DNA from: Mesorhizobium huakuii
GTDB lineage: Bacteria; Pseudomonadota; Alphaproteobacteria; Rhizobiales; Rhizobiaceae
Direction of reading: 5' to 3'
Assembly: GCF_014189455.1 (NCBI RefSeq)
Contig: NZ_CP050296.1
Span: forward strand, 6,692,001 to 6,756,000
Length of the DNA: 64,000 nt
Below the pieces are notes generated by a model, which ran no database searches, was not told the DNA's origin, and worked only from the letters and a program-made list of their open reading frames with translations. Positions 37,622 to 47,928 of the stretch are shown here, in pieces. The translations under genes were made by a program, and so were the position numbers. Positions within the stretch are counted from its first letter, which is position 1. Every line of letters starts with the position of its first letter.

Positions 37622-40600
37622 ATGGCAAAGAAACCAACGACGACGACGAGAAATCTCGACAGCGACGTGGCCAGGGAACTGGAAAAAGCGCTCGATCTCG
37701 ACCTCAGCAGCGATGTCGGTAGCGGCGATCTCGATATCGCGGCTTCGATGGAAGATCTGGAGGCGCAGATATCTCAAGCCGCCGACGAACTGGCCCGCGA
37801 GGGACGCAGCCAGAAGCCGGCCCCCGCCGCCAATCAGGCCCCCATTGCCAATCAGTCCGCGCCAAAGGCCAAGCCCGCCGAACTGCGCCCCGTCGAGACA
37901 CGCAATGGCAATGGCACGCAGCCCGCGGGCTTTGCACCGGCCAATGACGATCGTCAGAAAGATTACAAGACACTCCTGCACAGCCTCAACAGGCGCGCCT
38001 CCAACACGGTCTACTGGATCGTTGCCTTTGTCTCGCTCGCCTGGATCGCGGGCGCCGGCGGGCTCGCCAACTTGCTGTTCGGACCGAGCATCTGGCGGAT
38101 CCGCACACTCGACCAGTTCCTTGCCCGGCCCGAGCTGATTGGCCTCGCCATCGCGGCGATCGTACCGATCATCCTGTTCTGGGCCTTCGCGGCGATGATT
38201 CGCCGCGCCCAGGACATGCGCATTGCCGCCCAGTCGATGACGGAAGTGGCCTTCCGCCTGACCGAGCCGGAAAACATGGCGCAGGATCGCGTCATGATGA
38301 TCGGCCAGGCTGTTCGCCGCGAGGTGGCGGCCATGGGCGAAGGCATCGAACGCACGCTTGCCCGTGCCGTCGAGCTGGAAACGCTGGTCCACAGCGAAGT
38401 CAACCAGATCGAACGCTCCTATTCGGAAAACGAAACTCGCATCCGTTCGCTGGTCGACGGGCTCGGCAGCGAGCGCGAGGCGGTCGTCACCCATGCCGAA
38501 CGGGTCCGCGCCTCGATTTCGGGTGCGCATGAGACGCTCAGGGACGAAATCGGCGCTGCCAGCGACATCATCCGCGACTCGATCCTCAACGCCTCGACCA
38601 AGCTGTCGATGACGATCACCAATTCCGGCGACACGCTGATCGACCGCATCAATGAAAGCTCGATGTCGATCTTCGATTCGGTTGAAGGCCGGCTCGATCG
38701 TATCACCGACAGGCTGTCGACCTCTGGCGAGGCCTTCGCCAGCCTGCTCGACACGCGCATTGCCAAGCTGACCGATACGACGGACGGCCTGACCCGCTCG
38801 CTGACCGATCTGCTCGACGATCGCACCACCGGCATGGTGTCGCTGCTTGGCGGCGCCGCGCGCACCCTCAATTCGGAATTCGAAGCCAGCCTCAATGGCA
38901 TCGAGCGCACGCTCGCTGAACGTGGCCAGGCGCTGATCAGCGAGTTCCAGACCCGCGCCGAAGCGCTGGACACCGGTACCCAGAAGTTGAACGCCGCGCT
39001 CGAGGCCCGCGCCCGCCAGATCAACGAAACGCTGGTCGAGCGCGCCCGCGAAATCGCCCACACCTTCGCCGAGAGCAAGGACACGCTGGCCGCGATGATC
39101 GATCAGGGCAAGATCCAGATCGGCGCCGACATGGCCGACATCGTCACCTCGACGTCGAGCATGCTGGAGGCCCGCGCCAGCGACTTTGCCGGACGCATGG
39201 AAGCGGCGCGTCATGTCGTCTCGCGCTCTTTCGATAGCGACATCCAGCGGCTTGCCGACGCCCGTGTCGGCATCGAGGAAGCCGTCGAAAACCACAGCCG
39301 CAAGCTGTCCGAAAGCCGCGAACGCATGGCCGCCGCCATGCAGGCGGATCTGGAGAAATTCGCCGAAGGCCGCGCCGGCATCGATGCCGCGGTGACCAAC
39401 CAGGTGCAGAAGCTGGCCGAAGGCCGCAACCTGATCGCGCGCGCCCTCGAAGAGGATCTGCGCAAGGTCAATGAATCGCGTGCTGCCATCGACGCGTCGC
39501 TGGGCAGCCACCTCGAAAGGCTGGAAGACGGCCGCAACCGGCTCGCGCTGGCTCTCAACGAAGACTCCGGAAAACTCGTGCAAGCCCGTACGATCATTGA
39601 TGAAATGGTCGCCGGCCACGTTGGAAAACTCGCCGAAGGCCGCAACATCCTGTCACGCGCCCTGGAAGCAGATCTTGGCAAACTGTCCGACAGCCGCGCC
39701 AGCATCGACGGGCTGGTCGCCGGCCAGGTCGAGAAGATCGCCGAGGGCCGTGCCGTACTCGCCAAGGCTCTGGAAAACGACATTGCCGGCATCAAGAGCC
39801 TGATCGAGGCGCATTCGGCAAAGCTGGTGGAAGACCGCAGCCAGCTCGGCCGTTCGCTCGAGAGCGATCTCTCGGGCATCCGGGGCCTGCTTGACGATCA
39901 TTCGGGACGGCTTGCCAACGACCGCAGCCTGCTGTCGCAGACGCTCGAAGCCGACCTTGCCAAGCTGGCAGAAAGCCGCTCGAGCATCGATGGCCTCGTC
40001 GCCGGCCAGGTTGAGAAGCTGGCCGAGGGCCGCGACATTCTCAAGCGCGCCCTGGAATCCGACCTCAACACCATCAAGGGTGTCATTTCGAGCCAGTCGG
40101 AAAAACTGGCGGAGGACCGCGGACAGCTTTCGCGGGTTCTGGAAGCCGACCTGCAGAATGTGAACAGCGTCATCGCCGACCACATGAACAGGCTGGTTCA
40201 GGATCGTTCGACCCTGTCGAAGGCTCTCGAGGACGATCTCGCCAAGCTGGCCGACAGCCGCTCCAGCATCGACGGCCTCGTCGCCGGCCAGGTGGAAAAA
40301 CTGGCCGAAGGCCGCGACATCCTCAAGCGCGCCCTGGAAGCCGACCTCAACACGATCAGGAGCACCGTTGCCGACCAGTCGCAGAAGCTGGTCGACGACC
40401 GCGCGCAGTTCGCCCAGGCGCTCGAAGCCGATCTCGAGACGGTCAACGGGTTGGTCAACAGCCACTCTGAGCGACTTGTTCAAGACCGTTCGACACTGTC
40501 GAAAGCATTGGAAGTCGACCTCGGAAACGTCAGCGGGTTGGTGAACAGCCACGCCGAAAGACTCGTGCAGGACCGCTCGACACTTTCCAAGGCATTGGAA

Positions 40601-43600
40601 GACGACCTCGCCAAGCTGGCCGAAAGCCGGTCGAGCATTGACGGGCTGGTTTCCGGCCAGGTCGAGAAGCTCGCCGAAGGCCGAGATATCCTCAAGCGGG
40701 CTTTGGAAGCCGACCTCAACACGATCAGAGGTGCAGTTGCCGACCAGTCGCAAAAGCTTGTCGACGACCGCGCGCAGTTCGCACAAGCTCTGGAAGCCGA
40801 CCTTGAGAGCGTCAGCGGCCTGGTGAACAGCCATGCGGAAAGGCTCGTCCAGGATCGTTCTACTCTGTCGAAGGCCCTCGAGGACGATCTTGCCAAGCTG
40901 GCCGAGAGCCGTTCGAGCATCGACGGCCTGGTGGCCGGCCAGGTTGAGAAACTGGCCGAAGGCCGCGACGTACTCAGACGCGCCCTCGAAGCCGATCTCG
41001 CCAAACTGGCCGAAAGCCGCTCCAGCATCGACGGCCTCGTCGCCGGCCAGGTCGAGAAGCTGGCCGAAGGCCGCGACATTCTCAAGCGCGCCCTCGAAGC
41101 CGACCTGCAGATGCTGACCGAAAGCCGCGGCGATATCGACGGTATCATCGCCGGCCATGTCGGCAAGCTCGCCGAAGGCCGCAACATGCTGAGCCGCGCG
41201 CTGGAAGACGATCTCGGCAAGCTCGCCGAGACCCGCAAGGATGTCGACCGTTCGCTGTCCGGCCACATCGATCAGATCGCTGCCCGGAGCACCGACATTT
41301 CGGCCGCGATCGCCGCCGATGTGGACAAGATCGAGCAGGCGTTCAGCCGCCAGACCGGCATCATCGAGGAACGCGCCGGAACCATGGAGCGCGCGCTCTC
41401 GACCGGCGTCGACAATGTCCGCAGCGTGCTCGAGAAGAGCGCGGTCTTCGTCGCCGGCGCCTTGCGCGAAAAGGTCCTGGAGGTCACCAGCACGCTGCAT
41501 GAGCAGGCTGGCGCGGCATTCAGTGACGCCGATCGCAAGATCGCCGAGCGCGCAGAGCAGACGTCCGCCGCCCTTCTGGCGCGGGCCGAAGACATCGCCC
41601 GCACCTTCGAGGAAGCCGACCGTCGCCTCCACGCCCGTGCGGAAGATACGTCGAACGCCTTGCTCGCCCGTGCCGACGACACCTCCAGCTCCCTGCTGGC
41701 CCGTGCCCATGAAACCGCCGATCAGCTGGCCGCCCGCGCCGGCGAGATCGCCGGTACCTTCGACATGGCGGACCAGAAGCTCGCCGCCCGTGCCCAGGCA
41801 ACCACCGATCAATTGGCCGCCCGCGCTCAGGATACCGCGGATCATCTCGCCGCCCGTGCAAACGAGATCGCCGGGGCCTTTGATGCGGCCGACCAGAAAC
41901 TGGTTGCCCGCGCCGTCGAGACGGCACAGTCGCTGGCCGCCCGCGCCGGCGACATCCTGCGCAACTTCGAAAGCGCCGACCAGCGGCTCGGCGTGCGCAT
42001 CGGCGAATCGGCCGAGGCGCTGGCCGCCCGCGCGTCGGACCTTGGCCGCATCTTCGATGCCGCCGATCAGCAATTGGTCTCGCGTATCGCCGAAGGCTCG
42101 GATGCGCTGTCCAGCCGTGCTTCGGAAATCGGCCGCATCTTCGACGAGGCCGACCAGCGCCTGGTCGCGCGCATCGCCGACAGCTCGTCGACGATCGGCG
42201 AGCATGCGCAGACCATCGTCGGCGCTTTCGCCAGCACCGAGCAGAGGGTCGCCGACCGTGCCCGCCAGACCGGCCAGGAGATGGCCGTGCATGCCCGCGA
42301 AATCGAGCAGGCACTTGCCGGTGCCGACGAGCGTCTTGCAACGAGCGCGGCGGCCGCGCCGCCCGTGTCGAGGAGCAGATCGCCAGCGTCGAGAACCGCC
42401 TCGCCTTCACCACCGAGACGATGGGCCAGAGGCTCAACGAGCAGGTGTCGAGCGCCGAGGCGCAGCTCGTCTCGCGCGCCAATGTGATCGCCGAGACCTT
42501 CACCGCTGTTGGCCAGCATATCGGCCAGAGCACCAACGATGCCGCCAAGACGATCGGCGCCAACACCCGCGAACTCAACACCATGCTCGCGGCGCGCTCC
42601 GCCGAAATGTCTAAAATCCTCGACGAGACCGCGCGGCCGCTGGTCGAGCGTTTTGCCCAGGGCGGCTCGGAACTGCAAAAGAGCATGGAAGAGGTCACCG
42701 AACGCGCCACGGAGAAGTTGCGCAGCGAAAATGCAGCCTTGGTCAACGCGCTCGCCAGCCGCACCGCCGAGACCTTGTCGGCGGTCGAAGGCGCCCGCTC
42801 GTCGCTGTCGGACAGCGTTGCCGATCTGATCGGCCGCATGACCAACTCCAGCTCGCAGCTCGGCCAGCTGATCGAGCAGGCCGCGGTCAACCTCGGCCAG
42901 GTCGACGAACGCCTGACCGGCAGCACGCAGAGCTTCGCGGCCACCACCGAAAAGGCGGCTCAGACCTTCGCCAGCTCGGCGCGTCTGGTCGATCCGAACA
43001 CCACGAGGCTGACGGAACTGTCTTCGTCGACCTTGCGCGAAGTGGCCTCGATCGCCACCAAGTTCGATGAACACAGCCGTCTGCTGGCCAGCGCCTCGGA
43101 CCTGTTGAGCTCGGCCCAGAGCAACCTCGAACACACGCTGGAAAGGCAGTCGTCGCTCGAAGATCTCGCCGTCGGCCTGGTCAAGAAGTCGGAAGATCTC
43201 GAAAGGGTCATGCGCTCGTTCGAGAACCTCGTCGGCCAGACGCTGCAGAATGCCGAAGGCAAGACGATGGAATCGGCCGACAAGATCCGCAACGCCATCA
43301 CCGATGTCGTCGATTCCGCCACCAAGCGCTTCGCCGATGCCACCGATGAGATGCGGCGCACCGCGAGCTCGATCAAGAGCGAACTCGACCTGACCCGCGC
43401 CGAGCTCAAGAAGGGCGTCATCGAGATGCCGGAAGAGGCAAAGGAATCGACCTCCGCCATCCGCCGCGCCGTTTCGGAGCAGATCAACGCCCTGAAGGAA
43501 CTTTCGGACATCGTTGCGAAGTCCGGTCGCGGCGGCGGCGATGCCGCTGAGCCACGCCCGCTGCGCCCGGCGCCGCAAGCGCCGGCGGCACGTCCTGCCG

Positions 43601-44217
43601 AGCCGCCGCGTCGCGCGCCGGCACCGCAGCCGGAGCTTCGCACGCCCCAGGCGCCGCTGGGTGGCGCAGCACTTCGCGGCACGCTCGATCTCGAGCGTCC
43701 GGCCGAGGCGGCACCGCGCCAGCGTCCTGACGCCGGCGCCCGCACGCCGCAGGGCGGCTGGGTGCGTGATCTCCTGACCGCGGCATCGAACGATGCGGAT
43801 CTCAGGCCGGCAGCACCACCTTCGGCGCCCGCGGAAGCACCGCGCGCGGCCCCTGCCCAGCGCTCGCCGCTGCATGTTGTGGAATCACTGAACTCGCTGT
43901 CCGTCGATATTGCGCGGGCGATCGACCACGATGCTTCGATCGAGCTGTGGAACCGCTATCGGCGCGGCGAGCGGGACGTGTTCACGCGCCGGCTCTACAC
44001 GCTGAAGGGTCAGCAGACCTTCGACGAAATCCGCCGCAAGTATCAGGGAGAGGCCGAGTTCCGCGCCGCCGTCGACCGTTACTGCGACGACTTCGAAAAG
44101 CTGCTCAAGGATGTCTCGCGCAACGACCGCGACAACATCATGGCGCAGACCTACCTGACGTCGGATACCGGCAAGGTCTACACCATGCTGGCCCACGCCA
44201 GCGGGCGGTTGCACTGA
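37622..44217 (+). CDS. Growth pole ring protein GPR / RgsE homologue, giant coiled coil (frameshifted)
   Basis: About 2,198 residues when rebuilt. In Hyphomicrobiales, GPR (Agrobacterium) / RgsE (Sinorhizobium) forms a ring at the growing pole and is needed for polar growth; this match is by architecture and size from memory. Seen here: an acidic N-terminal 125 residues, two membrane helices (~129-153 and ~172-193), a huge helical region with 36-residue repeats (KLAESRSSIDGLVAGQVEKLAEGRDILKRA), then further apolipoprotein-like repeats (QLAARAQDTADHLAARA), a Pro-rich linker at ~1965-2080 and a conserved ~110-residue C-terminus. A missing base around 42345-42361 breaks the frame after ADERLATSAAAA. 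The ATG at 37622 is chosen over an ATG 117 bases upstream by the start MAKKPTTTTRNLDSDV and a nearby GAAGG. Confidence 0.85.
39340..41265 (+). repeat. 108-bp (36-residue) coding repeats in gpr
   Basis: Within the coiled coil the unit beginning DLAKLAESRSSIDGLVAGQ recurs at exactly 108-base spacing (for example GATCTTGCC at 40886 and GATCTCGCC at 40994). Each unit is two 18-residue halves of the form K-L-A-E-x-R...D/A-L. Copies nearest the middle (about 40240-41100) are nearly identical in DNA, others more diverged. This suggests recent unit duplication or gene conversion. Confidence 0.85.
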
Positions 44218-44226
44218 GCCGAAATT

Positions 44227-44258
44227 AACAGGCGGGGCCATCGCCCCGCCTGTTTCTG
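44227..44258 (+). terminator. Rho-independent terminator of gpr
   Basis: Perfect 12-bp stem AACAGGCGGGGC / GCCCCGCCTGTT with loop CATC, followed by TTCTG. It starts 10 bases past the gpr stop codon at 44217. Confidence 0.85.
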
Positions 44259-44388
44259 CCTAAATCTCCGGTGCACGTAGAGCCCATCCCAACTGGCTGT
44301 TGCGGCCCGGATGCGCTCGCCAAAGCCAAAGCCCGACAGCGCGAAGGCGAAACGACTGCCCTAACCCTCAATGCAAGGGGTTCTGACC

Positions 44389-45003
44389 GTGAAGACGGCC
44401 ATCATATTCGACTGCGAATTTCTCTGCCTTGAGGGTTCGCAACGCAGATTCTGGTGCGCAGCCCACGATCCCGATCCGGTCATTGCTCAGATTGGTGCGG
44501 TCAGGCTTGGTCTCGAAGACGACTTTCCCCTGCTCGGCACACACAAGGCCTATATCAGGCCGATCGACCGGTTTGGCCAGAGATACGAACTCGACCCGTT
44601 CTTCATCAAACTGACCGGCATCACCGAGGAAAACATCGAGACCGAAGGGGTCGCGCTGGGAGAAGCCCTTGCCCAGGTCGACCGGTTTTCCGATGGCGCG
44701 CGGTTCTGGTCCTGGGGCAAGGACGAGCTGAACATGATCGCCATCAGCTGCTATGTCGCGGGCATTCAGCCTTCCATCCCGGCCACCCGGTTTGACAATG
44801 CCGTAAAGCTGCTGATCGCGGCCGGGATGCCGATCGAGGATCTGGCGAGGACGCCGAGCAACAGGCTTGCGGACTATTATGGCGTCGACCACCCGCCACT
44901 GCAGGGTCATGACGCGCTCGACGATGCGCTGTCTGTAGCCTACACGCTGCAGCACCTGTTGAAGACCGGAAAGCTGCGACCGGATGTCTTCGACCGCCTT
45001 TAG
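44389..45003 (+). CDS. 3'-5' exonuclease-like protein, RNase T / DNA Pol III epsilon family
   Basis: About 204 residues. Exonuclease DEDDh motifs: ExoI IIFDCEF (Asp and Glu), ExoII in the region EALAQVDRFSDGARFWSWGKDELNM, and ExoIII HDALDDALSVA with His and Asp. The C-terminus (TLQHLLKTGKLRPDVFDRL) is family-typical. The likely role is RNA or DNA end trimming; substrate unknown. GTG 44389 is preferred because AAGGGG lies 8 bases before it; an in-frame ATG 18 bases earlier is the alternative. Confidence 0.75.
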   Translation: MKTAIIFDCEFLCLEGSQRRFWCAAHDPDPVIAQIGAVRLGLEDDFPLLGTHKAYIRPIDRFGQRYELDPFFIKLTGITEENIETEGVALGEALAQVDRFSDGARFWSWGKDELNMIAISCYVAGIQPSIPATRFDNAVKLLIAAGMPIEDLARTPSNRLADYYGVDHPPLQGHDALDDALSVAYTLQHLLKTGKLRPDVFDRL

Positions 45004-45039
45004 CCTGGAAGCGTCGAGTGCATCCGGCGCACCCGGCGA

Positions 45040-45648
45040 TCAGATCACCGAATCCGTCCAGCGAACAATCTGTTTGGCGGCATCCCCGAACGCGCTGTCG
45101 AGCGCGCCGACATAGGCAGGGTTGCCGCTGCCCGAAACCGGCGCGGAAGCCGTAAAGCTCTTGGAGGCGCGCACCTCGCCGTTGCGGTCGTTGAGGATGC
45201 GCACGAACAGGTCGACCTCGGCGTGCTCGCCGCCGTCGACACTCACTTCGAAGGAACGGATCTCGACGATCACCTGGTAGTCGATCGCCAGGCCCTCGCC
45301 CGGCTTGCCGACACCGGCAAAGCTGCCGGAGCGCTGGAATGTCTCGGCCAGCCGCGCCTGCACGATCAGCGGCAGGCGGTCGGCCCATTGCGCGCCCTTC
45401 AGATACTGGATCGAGCGGTCCGACGGCTTGATGACGATGTTCTGGCTGTCCAGCGCCTTGAGCGCCGAGGGCTGGGCGATCAGGATTTGCTTGCGGCTAT
45501 GACCATGCGCGTCGACCGAAGGCGCCGACAGCTCAAACGTATCGAGCGGCGCGGGCTTGCCGCCCAGTACCGCACAGCCGGCAAGCGATAGCGCAAGCAA
45601 CGCCGCAGCCGGTGTCAATCCAACCGTTCTCACCCACACCGACTTCAC
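45040..45648 (-). CDS. ABC-type transport auxiliary lipoprotein (MlaC/PqiC-like partner of the Mce system)
   Basis: 202 residues with a lipoprotein signal: VGLTPAAALLALSLAGCAVLGG, lipobox LAGC. The mature region (IVIKPSDRSIQYLKGAQWADRLPLIVQARLAETFQRSG, then FEVSVDGGEHAEVDLFVRILND) matches the ABC_trans_aux (DUF330 / PqiC) family. It is an outer- or inner-membrane-tethered periplasmic part of lipid transport. GTG 45648 has GGGGAT upstream; an ATG at 45690 is an alternative. It is the last gene of the mlaE-mlaF-mlaD group. Confidence 0.83.
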   Translation of the reverse strand: MKSVWVRTVGLTPAAALLALSLAGCAVLGGKPAPLDTFELSAPSVDAHGHSRKQILIAQPSALKALDSQNIVIKPSDRSIQYLKGAQWADRLPLIVQARLAETFQRSGSFAGVGKPGEGLAIDYQVIVEIRSFEVSVDGGEHAEVDLFVRILNDRNGEVRASKSFTASAPVSGSGNPAYVGALDSAFGDAAKQIVRWTDSVI

Positions 45649-45727
45649 GCGCGATCCCCGTTGTCCCCGGATCGTAAGATCAACCCGCATCCGCAGGTCA
45701 TGTTCTTGGGGCGCGCCGACGCCGAAG

Positions 45728-47101
45728 TCAACGCCGCGCCCTGCCATCGAATTGCCGAACCTCGCCGTCGCCACCCGAAAGAATGCGCTGCGGGTTGCGG
45801 CTGAGATCGGTGACCGCCTCCTCGATGCGGCTGATCGAGCGGCGGCTGTCCTGCACCAGCGCCTCGACATTCGACAGGCCCTGGCCCGAGAAGCGCGCCA
45901 GATTGTCGGTGATGACGCCAAGCCGCACATTGAGCGTATCGGCAACCTGCTTGAACGACTTCAGCGTATCCCTGGCGTCGGCCATCACGCCATCGGCCTG
46001 CCCCGATCCAAGCAAGGTATCGACCTTGGCGAGGATGCCGTCGACACGCACCGAGGCATCGTTGAGCCGCTGCGCCAATTGCTTGGCGTCCTTGATCGTC
46101 TGGTCGATATCGTCGGCGCGGTTGGCGAATTTTTCGGTCACCTTGGCGACGTCGGCGGCGGCCTTGTTGGCGTTTTCGCTGGCCTGCTGGATGTTGGCCA
46201 GGGCCGCACGCACTTGCGCCGGATCGACACCGTCGAGCACGCCATCGACCTTGGCCAGCGTGCCCTGCGTCTGCTTGGCGAAATCATTGACCGATCCGAC
46301 CGCGGTGTCGACATTCTTGATCACGCCGTCGAGTTGTTGCGACGTCTGCTTGAGGTTCGCGGTCACCGTATCGACATTGGCAACGATGCTCTTGATCTTG
46401 TCCCTGTCGACCGCGGTGAGAATCCCTTCTGCCGCCTTCAGCGTGCCATCGAGCTTGCCGGACAAGCCTTTCAACTCATCGGACAGCGCACTGACACTGG
46501 ACAGGAACTTGTCGATGCCGTCGGAATTCTTGGCCAGCGCATCGGAGAATGTCTGCACATTCTGCACGGTCTGCGTCAGCGGCCCGCGAACATCCTTGGT
46601 GAAGCCCTCGAGTTCGGTCAGCACCTTGTCGGCACGGGTGAAGATGTTTTGTGCCGTCTGCAAAAGGTTGGTGACCGCGGAGGGATTGGCGATGATCTCG
46701 GCGACCTTGCCTTCCTTCTCGGCCTGGTCGAGCAGCTTGACCTCCTTGGGGTCGGCGCCCTTGAGTTCGATGTTGGCCTGGCCGGTGAGGTTGGCAAGGC
46801 CGAGATCGGCCTGCGTCGACTTGGTGATCGGGGTCAGCCGGTCGATTTCGGCGTCGGCGATGGCCACCGTCGGATTGTCGAGGTCGAGATAGACGCGCTT
46901 GACCACACCGACCTTGACGCCGTTGAACAGCACCAGACTGCCGGGGCCGAGGCCGGAAGCCGAACCCGGAATACGCACGCGCAGCAACGCGGTCTCGCCC
47001 CTGTCACCGATCGCCGCCGTCCAGTAGACGAAGGCGAACGCCGCCAGGATCGCAACCAGCGTGAAAATGCCGACAATGACGTAGTTGGCTCTGGTTTCCA
47101 T
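45728..47101 (-). CDS. mlaD: MlaD-type MCE-domain lipid transport protein
   Basis: 457 residues. One N-terminal membrane helix (NYVIVGIFTLVAILAAFAFVYW), then a single MCE domain (VRIPGSASGLGPGSLVLFNGVKVGVVKRVYLD) that would build the hexameric lipid channel ring, then a long coiled-coil tail (to about residue 430), longer than E. coli MlaD (183 residues). The tail could span the periplasm, as proposed for extended MCE proteins. It follows mlaF by 14 bases. Confidence 0.9.
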   Translation of the reverse strand: METRANYVIVGIFTLVAILAAFAFVYWTAAIGDRGETALLRVRIPGSASGLGPGSLVLFNGVKVGVVKRVYLDLDNPTVAIADAEIDRLTPITKSTQADLGLANLTGQANIELKGADPKEVKLLDQAEKEGKVAEIIANPSAVTNLLQTAQNIFTRADKVLTELEGFTKDVRGPLTQTVQNVQTFSDALAKNSDGIDKFLSSVSALSDELKGLSGKLDGTLKAAEGILTAVDRDKIKSIVANVDTVTANLKQTSQQLDGVIKNVDTAVGSVNDFAKQTQGTLAKVDGVLDGVDPAQVRAALANIQQASENANKAAADVAKVTEKFANRADDIDQTIKDAKQLAQRLNDASVRVDGILAKVDTLLGSGQADGVMADARDTLKSFKQVADTLNVRLGVITDNLARFSGQGLSNVEALVQDSRRSISRIEEAVTDLSRNPQRILSGGDGEVRQFDGRARR

Positions 47102-47115
47102 GGCTTCACTTATGG

Positions 47116-47925
47116 CTATGCACGTGCGGCAAGATCAAGTTGCCGGGCGCGTTTTCCGCGGAAATAGGACTTTACCCACGGCTCCTCGCTCTTCAGCATG
47201 TCGTCGATGGTGCCCTCGACCAATACTTTCTTCTTGCCGAGCACCGCCACGTGGTCGCATGCGGTAAACAGCGTATCGAGGTCATGCGTGACCATATAGA
47301 CGGTCAAATCCATGGTGTCGCGCAGCTTGACCACCAGTTCGTCGAACTCCGCCGCGCTGATCGGATCGAGGCCGGACGTCGGTTCGTCGAGAAAGACGAT
47401 GTCCGGATCGAGCGCCAGCGCGCGCGCAAGTGCTGCCCGCTTGATCATGCCGCCCGACAGCTCGGAGGGAAATTTCTGCGCCGCATCCGGCGGCAGGCCA
47501 ACCAGTTCGATCTTGAGCAACGCCAACTCGTCCATCAGCTTCCTGGGCAGGTCGAGATATTCCCGCATCGGTACCTGGACGTTTTCCTGCACGGTCAGAG
47601 CCGAAAACAGCGCGCCATGCTGGAACAGCACGCCAAGCCGCATGTCGATGCGAAGGCGTTCCATGTCGCTCGCTTTATCGACATCGACGCCGAACAACTT
47701 GATCGTTCCGGATTGCTTGCGCAGCAGGCCAAGGATGGTACGCAAAAGCACCGATTTGCCCGCGCCCGAGGCGCCGACAAAGCCCAGGATCTCGCCGCGT
47801 CTGATATCGAGCGAAAGTTTGTCGAGGATCAGCTTTCCGTCGATAGCAACGGTGACGTCGCGCACCGAAAGGACGATTTCGTTCTCGTCCACTTCCTTCA
47901 TTTTGATGCCATCGCCCTTCGCCAT
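47116..47925 (-). CDS. mlaF: MlaF-type ABC transporter ATPase
   Basis: 269 residues. ATPase of the phospholipid (Mla/MCE) transporter. Walker A GFVGASGAGKSVLLRTILG, signature LSGGMIKRAALARALA, Walker B DIVFLDEPTSGLDPIS, and the H-loop YMVTHDLDTLF. The LSGGM signature is usual for MlaF. It starts 3 bases after the mlaE stop, so the operon is tightly coupled. Confidence 0.93.
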   Translation of the reverse strand: MAKGDGIKMKEVDENEIVLSVRDVTVAIDGKLILDKLSLDIRRGEILGFVGASGAGKSVLLRTILGLLRKQSGTIKLFGVDVDKASDMERLRIDMRLGVLFQHGALFSALTVQENVQVPMREYLDLPRKLMDELALLKIELVGLPPDAAQKFPSELSGGMIKRAALARALALDPDIVFLDEPTSGLDPISAAEFDELVVKLRDTMDLTVYMVTHDLDTLFTACDHVAVLGKKKVLVEGTIDDMLKSEEPWVKSYFRGKRARQLDLAARA

Positions 47926-47928
47926 CTG

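Noticed and set aside
37601..42292. Large minus-strand open frames opposite gpr
   Set aside because: They are antisense shadows of the repeat coding region; the plus strand has consistent coiled-coil heptads and a C-terminal domain.
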